A stretch of 64,000 nt of DNA from Marinisporobacter sp. (GTDB lineage Bacteria; Bacillota; Clostridia; Peptostreptococcales; Thermotaleaceae), in NCBI GenBank assembly GCA_025210395.1, contig JAOARV010000024.1:58029-122028 (forward strand). The letters run 5' to 3'. Position numbers and translations under genes: made by a program. Below are positions 56,025-64,000 of the stretch, in pieces; the stretch's first letter is position 1; the number at the start of each line of letters is the position of its first letter. Below the pieces are notes generated by a model. It saw only the letters and a program-made list of their open reading frames with translations, was not told the origin of the DNA and ran no database searches.

Positions 56025-56657
56025 ATGAATATGAAAAAAGAACTTGCTAAAAAGCTTTTAGAAATCCAAGCAGTAGCTATAAAGAGTCCAGAGGAATTAT
56101 TTACTTGGGCATCAGGAATAAAATCTCCTATTTATTGTGATAATCGTTTAACCATGAGTTATCCTAAAGTAAGAGATTTGATTGGGGAAGGATTTAAAGA
56201 TTTAATTTTGGAAAAATATCCAGAAGCAGAGGTTTTAGTAGGAACAGCAACAGCTGGTATTCCTCATGCTGCATGGACTGCCCAGAAGATGAATTTACCT
56301 ATGGCATATGTGAGAAGCTCTGCAAAGGAGCATGGAAAAGGGAATCAAATCGAAGGAATTGTAAAGAGTGGTCAAAAGGTAGTAGTCATTGAAGATTTAC
56401 TATCAACAGGTGGCAGTTCTATGAAAGCTGTAAAGGCGCTACAGAATATAGGAGCAGAGGTATTAGGCGTTGTAGCAATCTTTACTTATGGGTTTTCTAA
56501 AGTAGATGATGTTTTTGATGAAGAAAAAATTCCATATGAAACATTGACGAGCTATTCTGTTCTTCTTCCTATAGCTATAGAAATGGGATATATAAAAGAA
56601 GAAGAGAAAGAGCTCCTAGAGAAATGGAGTAAGGAACCTTATATATTTACAAAGTAA
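56025..56657 (+). CDS. pyrE: Orotate phosphoribosyltransferase
   Basis: 210 residues from ATG 56025 (GGGAGG 9 nt upstream; ATG 56031 is too far). Converts orotate and PRPP to OMP. Marks: FTWASGIKSPIYCDNRLTMS, VGTATAGIPHAAWTA, and the PRPP loop VVVIEDLLSTGGSS. It stands alone, apart from other pyr genes in this window, and has its own promoter and PyrR element. Confidence 0.96.
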   Translation: MNMKKELAKKLLEIQAVAIKSPEELFTWASGIKSPIYCDNRLTMSYPKVRDLIGEGFKDLILEKYPEAEVLVGTATAGIPHAAWTAQKMNLPMAYVRSSAKEHGKGNQIEGIVKSGQKVVVIEDLLSTGGSSMKAVKALQNIGAEVLGVVAIFTYGFSKVDDVFDEEKIPYETLTSYSVLLPIAIEMGYIKEEEKELLEKWSKEPYIFTK

Positions 56658-56695
56658 GGATATGCAAATGCATATCCTTTTATATTTTTCATAAA
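56656..56695 (+). terminator. Intrinsic terminator of pyrE
   Basis: AAGGATATGC/GCATATCCTT stem with an AAAT loop, followed by TTATATTTTTC. Confidence 0.85.
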
Positions 56696-56802
56696 AGACT
56701 AGGAAATTATAAAACTAAGAACATAAGAGAAACATAGAGAATTTATATCAAAAGGGTTTAAAATCCATAAGAATTAGTCCCATAGCATTATTGTCATAAA
56801 GG

Positions 56803-56836
56803 TGGACAATGATGCATAATATACAATATATAGTGC
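56803..56836 (+). promoter_or_regulatory. Candidate nrdD promoter with NrdR-like box
   Basis: A possible -35 TGGACA (56803-56808) and AT-rich -10 TATATA (56827-56832). The segment ATACAATATATAGTGC (56821-56836) resembles the NrdR box (ACACnATATnnnGTGT-like) and covers the -10. Only one clear box is seen, while NrdR usually uses two, so this is tentative. Confidence 0.4.
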
Positions 56837-56870
56837 ATGTTTTCGAAGATACCACAATAGGAGGGGTAAC

Positions 56871-58997
56871 ATGTCCGTGACGAAGGTTCAAAAGAGAAAT
56901 GGAGAAATCGTTGATTTTGATAGTTATAAAATTAAATCAGCTATTTTTGCTGCTGCAAAATCTGTAGGTGGAAAAGATGAAATGGTAGCTACAAAGCTTG
57001 CAAAGATGGTGGTTGAAATTATACATGAAACATATGGAGCAAGTATACCATCTGTAGAGGATGTTCAAGATATTGTAGAAAAGGTATTAATCGAGGAAGG
57101 CCATGCTAAAACAGCAAAGGCTTTTATTATTTATAGGAAGAGACATGAAGAAATTCGAGAAGTAAAGAATTTATTTATGGATGCAGAAAGAATGATTGAA
57201 GAATATGTAAATCTAGAGGATTGGCGAGTAAACGAAAATGCCAATATGGGATTTAGTCTTCAGGGGCTTAATAATCATATTGTAGAAAGTATTACAAAAA
57301 AGTATTGGCTCAATAAAATCTATAGAAAAGAATTGAGAGAAGCCCACATCAGAGGGGATTTACATATCCATGATTTAGGACTTTTAGCTCCTTATTGCTG
57401 TGGATGGGATTTGGAAGCTTTTTTAAGAAGTGGTTTTAGAGGAGCAAAAGGAAAGATTGAATCAAAGCCGCCAAGACATTTAGAGTCAGCTCTTGGACAG
57501 CTTGTAAATCTACTTTACACCCTTCAAGGGGAATCAGCAGGGGCACAAGCTGTATCTAGCATTGATACTTATTTAGCGCCTTTTATTTATTATGATAATC
57601 TTACATATGATCAAGTAAAAAAGGCAATTCAGCGATTTATATTTAATCTAAATGTACCTACAAGGGTAGGGTTTCAAACACCCTTTACAAATGTTACATT
57701 AGACATTATACCCCATCCACTACTTAAAAATCAGCCAGTAATCATTGGCGGAGAAAGAATGGATAAAACTTATAAAGAATTCCAAAAGGAAATGGATCTA
57801 TTCAACAAGGCGTTTTGCGAGGTAATGATGGAAGGGGATGGAGCAGGAAGGGCTTTTAGTTTCCCAATTCCTACGGTAAATATCACACCAGATTTTCCTT
57901 GGAACTCTGAACCGGTTGAAGCTATTATGGAGATGACAAGAAAGTTTGGAACACCATATTTTGCAAACTTCTTAAATTCTGATTTATCTCCTGAGGATGT
58001 AAGGAGTATGTGCTGTCGCTTGAGACTTGACAATCGTGAGCTTAGAAGACGTGGGGGAGGATTATTTGGTGCAAACCCATTAACAGGATCTATTAATGTA
58101 GTTACATTAAATATGGCTAGAATCGGATATACTGCAAATTCTATAGAAGAATTCAAGCGTAGAGTGAGAGGGTTAATGGAGATTGCAAAGGAAATATGTG
58201 AAAGCAAAAGAATTGTTCTAGAAAAATATATGGATGCAGGACTGTACCCTTATTCAAGATACTATCTTCAGGGAGTGAAGGATGGTACAGGAGAATACTT
58301 TAAGAACCATTTCTCAACAATCGGCTTAAATGGCATGAATGAAGCTTGCGTAAATCTATTAGGAGAAGATATTACAACGGAAGAAGGTAATGAATTTGCT
58401 GTTGAAATTATGGAATTTATGAATAGAGTCATTCAAATATTCCAAGAAGAAACGGGAAGTCTATGGAACCTTGAAGCAGCTCCAGCAGAAGGGGCAAGCT
58501 ATAGATTTGCAAGGCTTGATAAAAAGCTGTATCAAAATATCTTTACACAAGGAAAAGATGAACCATACTATACAAATTCAACACAGCTTCCCGTAGGATA
58601 TACAGAAGATATTTTTGAAGCTATTGAGCTTCAAGAAAAGCTACAAACCCTATATACAGGGGGAACTGTACTACATGGATTTCTAGGGGAGGAAATTGAT
58701 AGTATAGAAACTTGTAAACTATTATTGAAAAGAGTTATGGAAAATAGCAGTATTCCTTATATTACTATAACTCCGACATTCTCTATTTGTCAGGAACATG
58801 GTTATTTGTCAGGAGAACATTTTACGTGTCCTCATTGTGGGAAGGAAGCAGAGGTTTGGACACGAGTAGTAGGCTTTCATAGACCTGTCCAAGCATGGAA
58901 TAAAGGAAAACAAGAAGAATTTAAAGATAGGAAAGAATTTTCTCATATAAAAAGCTTAGAACATAAACAAAATAAAATAGATATAAAGATTGGCTAA
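56871..58997 (+). CDS. nrdD: Anaerobic ribonucleoside-triphosphate reductase
   Basis: 708 residues. Glycyl-radical enzyme making dNTPs without oxygen. N-terminal ATP-cone (about 1-95, VTKVQKRNGEIVDFDSYKIK), then the catalytic barrel (LHIHDLGLLAPYCCGWDLEA, FTNVTLDIIPHPLL), and the C-terminal radical site near RVVGFHRPVQAWNKGK with zinc ligands in CQEHGYLSGEHFTCPHC. Followed by the activase gene after a hairpin. Confidence 0.96.
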   Translation: MSVTKVQKRNGEIVDFDSYKIKSAIFAAAKSVGGKDEMVATKLAKMVVEIIHETYGASIPSVEDVQDIVEKVLIEEGHAKTAKAFIIYRKRHEEIREVKNLFMDAERMIEEYVNLEDWRVNENANMGFSLQGLNNHIVESITKKYWLNKIYRKELREAHIRGDLHIHDLGLLAPYCCGWDLEAFLRSGFRGAKGKIESKPPRHLESALGQLVNLLYTLQGESAGAQAVSSIDTYLAPFIYYDNLTYDQVKKAIQRFIFNLNVPTRVGFQTPFTNVTLDIIPHPLLKNQPVIIGGERMDKTYKEFQKEMDLFNKAFCEVMMEGDGAGRAFSFPIPTVNITPDFPWNSEPVEAIMEMTRKFGTPYFANFLNSDLSPEDVRSMCCRLRLDNRELRRRGGGLFGANPLTGSINVVTLNMARIGYTANSIEEFKRRVRGLMEIAKEICESKRIVLEKYMDAGLYPYSRYYLQGVKDGTGEYFKNHFSTIGLNGMNEACVNLLGEDITTEEGNEFAVEIMEFMNRVIQIFQEETGSLWNLEAAPAEGASYRFARLDKKLYQNIFTQGKDEPYYTNSTQLPVGYTEDIFEAIELQEKLQTLYTGGTVLHGFLGEEIDSIETCKLLLKRVMENSSIPYITITPTFSICQEHGYLSGEHFTCPHCGKEAEVWTRVVGFHRPVQAWNKGKQEEFKDRKEFSHIKSLEHKQNKIDIKIG

Positions 58998-59018
58998 AAA
59001 CTAATAAAATAAAATTAA

Positions 59019-59047
59019 AGGCAAGGTGAAAACCTTGCCTAAATTTA
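59019..59047 (+). terminator. Hairpin between nrdD and nrdG
   Basis: AGGCAAGGT/ACCTTGCCT stem with a GAAA loop, followed by AAATTTA. The weak T run suggests partial termination, lowering activase expression relative to NrdD. Confidence 0.6.
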
Positions 59048-59068
59048 TGAACCAAGGGGTGGGGAGTA

Positions 59069-59755
59069 TTGAAGATCATAGGACAAGAAAAAGCATCTTT
59101 TATTGATTATCCTGATAAGATCAGTATTCTTTATTTTTGTTCAAACTGCAATATGCTCTGTAAATATTGTCATAATTATCATTTGGTGAAGGGCAAGGGG
59201 AAAACTATTGATCATGATGAAATATTTCCTTTTTTGAAAAAAAGAAAAAAATTTGTAGATGCTGTATGTATTTCTGGGGGAGAACCAACTTTACATGAAG
59301 GGTTATATGATTTTGCTAAAAGAGTAAAGGATACAGGGTACTTAGTAAAACTAGATACGAATGGTACAAATCCAAATGTAGTGAAAAAACTTATAGATGA
59401 AAAAATAGTAGATTATGTAGCTATGGATATAAAAGCACCTTTTCATAAATATGAAGCTGTTACAGGAATAAAAGTAAATATGGAAGCTATAAAGGAGAGT
59501 ATTGATCTTTTAAAAAAATCAGACATAGATTATGAATTTCGAACAACTGTGTGTAAAGAATTACTTACAAAGGAAGATATTTTAGAGATTGCAAAATATT
59601 TAAAGGGAAGTAAAAGGTATTCTATACAAAACTTTAGGGATGGGGAGACGGTATTAGTAGGAGAAAATAAACTTCATCCTTATGATATAGAAAAATTAGA
59701 AGAGATAGAAAAAGAAATAAAAGGAGACTTTGAGATTTTTAAAGTCAGGAAATAA
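59069..59755 (+). CDS. nrdG: Anaerobic ribonucleotide reductase activating protein (NrdG2/TIGR02495 type, radical SAM)
   Basis: 228 residues from TTG 59069, with AGGGGTGGGGAG directly upstream. Radical-SAM motif C-x3-C-x2-C in CNMLCKYC; SFIDYPDKISILYF and ISGGEPTLHEGLYDF are typical of the longer NrdG2 class. It installs the glycyl radical on NrdD. Confidence 0.92.
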   Translation: MKIIGQEKASFIDYPDKISILYFCSNCNMLCKYCHNYHLVKGKGKTIDHDEIFPFLKKRKKFVDAVCISGGEPTLHEGLYDFAKRVKDTGYLVKLDTNGTNPNVVKKLIDEKIVDYVAMDIKAPFHKYEAVTGIKVNMEAIKESIDLLKKSDIDYEFRTTVCKELLTKEDILEIAKYLKGSKRYSIQNFRDGETVLVGENKLHPYDIEKLEEIEKEIKGDFEIFKVRK

Positions 59756-59835
59756 AGGAATAGCGATCACATACCTGCTTTCTAACGATAGAGTCCTTAA
59801 AATTTGATATTATTGAGAAGTTCTATAGGCGTAAT

Positions 59836-59888
59836 AAAAATCATGTAATTTCAGAATAGAAAAGTCTGAAATTGCATGATTTTTTATA
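59836..59888 (+). terminator. Intrinsic terminator
   Basis: AAAAATCATG...AATTTCAGA pairs with TCTGAAATT...CATGATTTTT in a long stem with a 9-nt loop, then TATAT. The rest of the 292-nt gap to 60048 has no gene. Confidence 0.85.
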
Positions 59889-60047
59889 TATTGAAAAAAC
59901 ATGTAAAGATACATATAATTTAATTTACAAATAGAGTATAATATAGAATATATACGGAAAAAAGAAAAGTATGTCGAAACAAAGGAAAAAGTAGATGTTG
60001 TAAAGAGGATGGCGGAATAGGTGGATAAGGTTTTGGAGGCGTAAACT

Positions 60048-61136
60048 ATGGATGGAGTTAGTAATAAAATAAATCAAAACACGAAAGACATTAATAGTTT
60101 AGAGGATGAGCTTGTATTTCAAAATGAAAAATTAAAAAAAGAAAATAGTAAACTGAGTAAAGAACTTCAAAAAAGTAGAGGGATGATCTGGATTTTAAGT
60201 CAAGCTATAAAAGTATCTGGAACTGTAGATTCTTTTAAAAATGCAATGAAGAAAATTACAGATATTATTATGGGTATTATGGGAGTAGATACTTGTACAA
60301 TATGGCTAAAAGAAGATGTAGGATATACAAGTTATTCTAGAAGTGTATATAGTGGGAATGAATATAAAGTAAGTGAAGAAGAATTACCTGAATTTTTATT
60401 AAAGATCAAACAAACATCAGTATTTGATGTAAGTCATAATAAAATAAATTTTTGCAAAGGAAAAAATGTACACTCTATATTAATAGCGCCTTTAGAGGAT
60501 TTTAGATTGAAAAAGCGAACGGGAATTATTGTCGTAGAGCATAAAGATAAAGATTTTTTTAATCAGAGTACAATAGATTTTTTTGAAATATTGTCTGTCC
60601 AGATCAGTACCATTACTGTAAATGCTAGAGTGTTTGAAAAAGTTAATGAAGTGACGAATAAGGATAGCTTGACAGAGTGCTACAATAGAAATTATTTAGA
60701 AAAACTTATGTTAGATATAAATATGAATAAGAAGTATTATACCCTTGCTGTATTTGATTTAGATAATTTTAAAAAAGTAAACGATTTATTTGGGCACGAA
60801 AAGGGAGATGAAGTATTAGTAGAAGTAAGTAATTTAGCAATTAATACTGTAAAAAAATATAAAGGTGATGTAATTAGGTATGGGGGAGATGAGTTTGTAA
60901 TTATTTTGATTATGAAATTAGATGAAGCGAAGGTAATACTAGAAGACTTTAGACAAAAAGTGAGACAGCTTGAGATTATGAAACAGATAGGTATTGATGT
61001 TACAGTAACTATAGGTGTTGCTTCTTATCCAGAAACAGTTCCTTTGATGGATGAAATATTCACAATCGCTGATAACGCATTGGTACAAGGAAAACGGAGA
61101 AATATGAAAAATAGAATACACATAGGGTATAGTTAA
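60048..61136 (+). CDS. GAF-GGDEF diguanylate cyclase
   Basis: 362 residues from ATG 60048 (TTGGAGGCG upstream). Coiled coil about 15-50, GAF-like sensor about 60-200 (IMGVDTCTIWLKEDVGYTSY, HSILIAPLEDF), GGDEF domain about 205-360 with KDSLTECYNRNYLE, VFDLDNFKKVNDLFGH and active site RYGGDEFV. The position of the RxxD inhibitory site reads KYKGDVIR, so classical product inhibition is probably absent. No membrane segment: a cytosolic sensor making c-di-GMP. Confidence 0.92.
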   Translation: MDGVSNKINQNTKDINSLEDELVFQNEKLKKENSKLSKELQKSRGMIWILSQAIKVSGTVDSFKNAMKKITDIIMGIMGVDTCTIWLKEDVGYTSYSRSVYSGNEYKVSEEELPEFLLKIKQTSVFDVSHNKINFCKGKNVHSILIAPLEDFRLKKRTGIIVVEHKDKDFFNQSTIDFFEILSVQISTITVNARVFEKVNEVTNKDSLTECYNRNYLEKLMLDINMNKKYYTLAVFDLDNFKKVNDLFGHEKGDEVLVEVSNLAINTVKKYKGDVIRYGGDEFVIILIMKLDEAKVILEDFRQKVRQLEIMKQIGIDVTVTIGVASYPETVPLMDEIFTIADNALVQGKRRNMKNRIHIGYS

Positions 61137-61160
61137 ATTTTGGGGATGGGGAAATAATAT

Positions 61161-61204
61161 AAATAGGAATAAAAATTTTATTCCTATTTATTGTATTTTT
61201 TCAT
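61161..61204 (+). terminator. Intrinsic terminator
   Basis: AAATAGGAATAAAA pairs with TTTTATTCCTATTT, followed by ATTGTATTTTTTC. Confidence 0.8.
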
Positions 61205-61269
61205 TTCTAAGTTTTTATAGTCCCAAAATGATAAAATGGAAATATAAAAATGTTTTGGAGTGAAATGAA

Positions 61270-62712
61270 ATGATTACAAAAGCGAAGCCTTTAAAAACTA
61301 CTATAATGAAAACGAAAAAACCCTTTGAAGATATAAAATGTATGTTTAATACCCAAAGAAGTAAAGCTTTAAAGGGAAGTATTAATAAATCAGTTCTTTT
61401 TTGCAGATATATAGGAATGAATAATAATCAGGAGGAATATATTCATGAGTTAAAAGAATTGGATCAATATTTAAAAGCTAGAGAAGCAAATTATATTTTA
61501 TTCACAAAAGGTCTAGAAAAAGCTTTAAATATAGATGAAGTAGAAAAAATAAAGAAGATGATGGATGATTATCTTGATTTTGAAAATCAAATAGATAAAA
61601 AGCCCTATAAGCTATCTAACTTAAATATGGGATATGAAATAAAAAATGAATGTTTAGAATGGACGAAAAAGTTATCTTTTAAAGAAGTATTGGATTTATA
61701 TGATAAGAATAACATGGGTAAAAGCAACACCATTAGAAAAAATTTTGGAATAAAATTATTATTTTGGATGAATCAATACCTAAAGGAGATTTTTGAAGAT
61801 AAATATAATACAGATATTGTTCATAAAGTCATATTTTATGGAGAGATAAAAGAACATGAATTATATTTTTTGATATTATTATCTAAATTAGGGTGTGATG
61901 TACTTTATATTAATCCTAAAGAAGACATAGATGTATTAATTCCTCAAGTAAATGATTACTCAAATATTGTAAAGGCTAGGAAATTACATCCTACGACCAT
62001 ACCATTTCCAATAGATTGTAATAGAGAGAAAATAAACTATCCACCTAAGGTAGAAACGTCTAAGAAGGAGCCTCGTAAATCTATAAATTTTGAGAGAAAA
62101 ATAAATAAAGACCTAGCAAGTATAAAAGATCTAAGGGAAAAAAGTTATGAAGAAATTGCAAGATTAGCAGAGTCAGTAGTAATGATTAATGTATATGATG
62201 AAAAGCAGCAATTAATTGGTAGAGGGTCAGGTGTTGTTATTAGTGGAGATGGATTTATAGTAACGAATTTTCATGTAGTACATAGAGGCGTATTATTTGG
62301 TGTAATTTTTGAAAATGATAAAAACGAGTACATGATATATAATATTATCAAATATCATACGGATTATGATTTGGCACTTATAAAAGTAGATAAGAGAACA
62401 AAGCCTATAGAGGTGAATGAAAAGGATTTGGATTTGGTAAGAGGGCAGAAAATTGTAGCGATAGGCAGTCCCTTAGGGTTATTTAATACGATTTCAGATG
62501 GGATTGTATCAGGATTTAGAGAATTTGATTATATAAAAATGGTTCAAATAACAGCCCCTATTTCGCCAGGAAGCTCAGGGGGTGCTTTAATTAATATGTA
62601 TGGAAAATTAGTAGGAATTACAACATCAGGCTTAGAGGGGCAGAATCTAAATATGGCTGTACCTGATCAATATATTAAACAATTTCTTGGAAACATATTA
62701 AAGATGACATAG
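61270..62712 (+). CDS. YceG-like domain fused to an HtrA-type serine protease
   Basis: 480 residues. The N-terminal half (about 1-235) resembles the YceG 'biosynthetic module' family linked to tellurite/stress (Ter) operons: KVIFYGEIKEHELYFLILLS followed by KLGCDVLYINPKED. The C-terminal half (about 300-478) is a trypsin-like protease with H335 (TNFHVV), D367 (DYDLALIKV) and S436 (PGSSGG), a complete triad. No signal peptide, no PDZ domain. The gene stands alone between two terminators. The fusion is seen directly; the joint role, such as cytosolic stress proteolysis, is inferred. Confidence 0.8.
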   Translation: MITKAKPLKTTIMKTKKPFEDIKCMFNTQRSKALKGSINKSVLFCRYIGMNNNQEEYIHELKELDQYLKAREANYILFTKGLEKALNIDEVEKIKKMMDDYLDFENQIDKKPYKLSNLNMGYEIKNECLEWTKKLSFKEVLDLYDKNNMGKSNTIRKNFGIKLLFWMNQYLKEIFEDKYNTDIVHKVIFYGEIKEHELYFLILLSKLGCDVLYINPKEDIDVLIPQVNDYSNIVKARKLHPTTIPFPIDCNREKINYPPKVETSKKEPRKSINFERKINKDLASIKDLREKSYEEIARLAESVVMINVYDEKQQLIGRGSGVVISGDGFIVTNFHVVHRGVLFGVIFENDKNEYMIYNIIKYHTDYDLALIKVDKRTKPIEVNEKDLDLVRGQKIVAIGSPLGLFNTISDGIVSGFREFDYIKMVQITAPISPGSSGGALINMYGKLVGITTSGLEGQNLNMAVPDQYIKQFLGNILKMT

Positions 62713-62753
62713 AAAAGGGCACATGGAAAATCAAAATCCATGTGCTTTTAATA
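62713..62753. terminator. Bidirectional intrinsic terminator
   Basis: AAAAG-GCACATGGA pairs with TCCATGTGC-TTTT around a 9-nt loop with A/T runs on both sides; lies between converging genes. Confidence 0.85.
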
Positions 62754-62760
62754 ATCAAAT

Positions 62761-63276
62761 TTACTTATCAATTCCTTCGCGGCTTAAAACTCCTTGTGTA
62801 TAGTAATGTTTGACTTCTTTCATTTCTGTCACTAAATCAGCTTTTGAGATAATCTCTTCTGGACAATATCTACCTGTAATTACTAACTCTGTAGTATCAG
62901 GTTTATCATCTAGTAAAGATAAAACGTCTTGGGTAGAAAGAAGTTTGAAAAATATAGCAATAGTAATTTCATCTAAAATTACTAAATCATATTTTTCCTT
63001 TTTCAAAATTTCTCTTACCTTTTCTAATCCCTCTTGTGCTGCTAATAGATCTTCTTGTGTTGGTGCTTTTTCAATAAAGCAACCATGTCCATAAAGAGAC
63101 ACATGAACATGATCTAATTTTTTTAATGCTTTTATTTCACTATACGCCATAGATTTTACAAACTGGGCAATGAAAATTTTCTTTCCTGCGCCTAATGCTC
63201 TTAAAGTAAGACCTAGTGCTGCTGTGGTCTTTCCTTTTCCGTTACCCGTATAAACGTGAATATATCCTTTTTCCAT
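62761..63276 (-). CDS. cobO: Cob(I)yrinic acid a,c-diamide adenosyltransferase (BtuR/CobA/CobO type)
   Basis: 171 residues from the ATG at 63276 (AAGGGGG 8 nt upstream on the minus strand; GTG 63285 is less likely). Adenosylates cobalamin or its precursors. P-loop GNGKGKTTAALG, later IFIAQFVKSMAYSEI, DLVILDEITIAIFFKLL and ITGRYCPEEI. No other cobalamin gene or cobalamin riboswitch is seen nearby; it may serve salvage. Confidence 0.94.
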   Translation of the reverse strand: MEKGYIHVYTGNGKGKTTAALGLTLRALGAGKKIFIAQFVKSMAYSEIKALKKLDHVHVSLYGHGCFIEKAPTQEDLLAAQEGLEKVREILKKEKYDLVILDEITIAIFFKLLSTQDVLSLLDDKPDTTELVITGRYCPEEIISKADLVTEMKEVKHYYTQGVLSREGIDK

Positions 63277-63455
63277 AGGATGCACCCCCTTTTTTTATTC
63301 AGTGAAATGCTATTTATGATAATATGATAACATATAATTTTGATTAAATAGTATCTTGTTTTCCGATACTTAATAGATAGACAAGAGATAAAACTTGCTT
63401 TTTATAGAAGAATAGGGAATAATATTTTTATGATAAGCTTCAGGAGGGAAATAGT

Positions 63456-63620
63456 ATGAAAAAAAATAAAGGAAACTTTTATAAAAGAGATTTTGATTAT
63501 GAAGAGGATGATTATGATCGATTAAAGAATATGCAAAAGAAAAATACTTTTACAAATAAATCAACAATGAAGAAGTATGAATTTGATTATGAAGAAGATC
63601 CTTATGAACCTATGAAATAG
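63456..63620 (+). CDS. Small acidic protein with two FDYEED repeats, unknown
   Basis: 54 residues, very rich in Lys, Asp, Glu and Tyr: RDFDYEEDDYDRLKNM and later YEFDYEEDPYEPMK. AGGAGGG sits 7 nt before ATG 63456, strong support for translation despite the size. No family recognised. It stands alone upstream of the rRNA promoter region and is followed by a short hairpin at 63687. Confidence 0.65.
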   Translation: MKKNKGNFYKRDFDYEEDDYDRLKNMQKKNTFTNKSTMKKYEFDYEEDPYEPMK

Positions 63621-63686
63621 GGATGGAATAATTTGAAACGAATAATTGTATTGACGACTTATGCTATATATGTTATAGTAATTACT

Positions 63687-63710
63687 GTTCTCGAAAAAAC
63701 GAGAGCTTTT
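63687..63710 (+). terminator. Short terminator-like hairpin
   Basis: TCTCG/CGAGA stem with an AAAAAA loop, then GCTTTT. Separates the small acidic gene from the rRNA promoters. Confidence 0.5.
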
Positions 63711-63730
63711 AGAAAAAGATCACAGTTATA

Positions 63731-63759
63731 TTGACAAGCAGTGAATGTTATGATATAGT
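63731..63759 (+). promoter_or_regulatory. rRNA promoter P1
   Basis: TTGACA (63731-63736), 17-nt spacer, TATAGT (63754-63759). About 200 nt upstream of mature 16S rRNA. Confidence 0.75.
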
Positions 63760-63795
63760 ATATTTTGTCACGTACGAAAGAAAAAATAAAAGTAC

Positions 63796-63822
63796 TTGAC
63801 AAACGAATGAGAATATTATAAA
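63796..63822 (+). promoter_or_regulatory. rRNA promoter P2
   Basis: TTGACA (63796-63801) with TATAAA at 63817-63822 (15-nt spacer) or TAAACT at 63819 (17-nt spacer). Tandem promoters are usual for clostridial rRNA operons. Confidence 0.6.
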
Positions 63823-63860
63823 CTATAAAAGTCAGCTCGAGAGAGTTGTTTTGAAAGAAT

Positions 63861-63875
63861 TGATCTTTGAAAACT
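63861..63875 (+). promoter_or_regulatory. rRNA leader boxA-like antitermination site
   Basis: TGATCTTTGAAAACT fits the boxA pattern bound by NusB/NusE in rRNA leaders of Gram-positive bacteria. Confidence 0.65.
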
Positions 63876-63938
63876 ATACAGTGTAAGAAATTAAGCCAGA
63901 AATAGGACTGCAAAGTCCAAACGTTCAATTTAAAAACT

Positions 63939-64000
<62 letters not shown>

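Noticed and set aside
60010..60045. tRNA-like GGCGGAATAGGTGG string before the GGDEF gene
   Set aside because: No acceptor stem, T loop or complementary arms follow; it is the leader of the protein gene.
63634..63735. 33-codon TTG-initiated frame with a hydrophobic stretch
   Set aside because: Only a weak GGGATGG site; the frame includes the terminator-like hairpin at 63687-63710 and the rRNA -35 box.

Overview
This AT-rich window comes from an anaerobic member of the Clostridia (Bacillota). Pointers are NrdD/NrdG anaerobic ribonucleotide reduction, a double-cubane/2-hydroxyacyl-CoA dehydratase-type protein, a Spo0E-like phosphatase, an AgrBD peptide-signalling locus, five chemoreceptors within 27 kb, Gram-positive AGGAGG-type ribosome binding sites, and PyrR, BirA and guanine-riboswitch control elements. 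A Crassaminicella/Alkaliphilus-like motile spore former is my guess only. The right edge enters a 16S rRNA gene.

Region 1 (1-15.3 kb) is a CRISPR-Cas island. The 3' end of cas6 is followed by overlapping cas1-cas2-cas4, then a leader and a 16-spacer array (37-nt repeats ending ATTGAAAC), then an Rpn/PD-(D/E)XK nuclease gene. Next comes a five-gene type III effector operon: an HD-less Cas10, a long Cas7/Cas5-like RAMP fusion with a helical tail, a two-RAMP protein, a small Csx19-like protein and a TIGR03986-family RAMP. This gene set resembles the multi-fusion III-D variant (III-Dv). A two-pass membrane protein of unknown function follows. A second copy of leader + array (10 spacers) + decayed Rpn gene then closes the island, so the type III module lies between two direct copies of a leader-array-nuclease cassette.

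Region 2 (15.3-43.7 kb) holds chemoreceptor genes interleaved with metabolism. A minus-strand operon covers p-aminobenzoate and folate synthesis (pabA-pabB-pabC-folE-folP-folB-folK) and ends in a DAHP synthase; an HD-domain protein lies just upstream. On the plus strand are a THUMP-type rRNA methyltransferase; a PAS-containing sigma-54 activator followed by a striking 10-nt periodic repeat, a terminator and a -24/-12 promoter leading into a Spo0E-like gene and a chemoreceptor; truA; BirA-controlled bioY-bioB; and agrB-agrD with a membrane protein and a histidine kinase but no visible agrA.

Region 3 (43.7-64 kb) contains a double-cubane-type reductase next to a DUF3798 lipoprotein ABC importer, a guanine-riboswitch operon (xpt plus a BmpA/NupOPQ-type nucleoside importer), pyrE with a PyrR-binding hairpin right before its ribosome binding site, nrdD-nrdG2, a GAF-GGDEF protein, a YceG-domain/HtrA-like protease fusion, cobO, a tiny acidic protein, and the tandem promoters, boxA and 5' end of an rRNA operon.

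Strongest leads: the III-Dv-like effector with its membrane partner, the duplicated CRISPR cassette around it, the decameric array beside a sigma-54 promoter, the YceG-protease fusion, and the agr locus.
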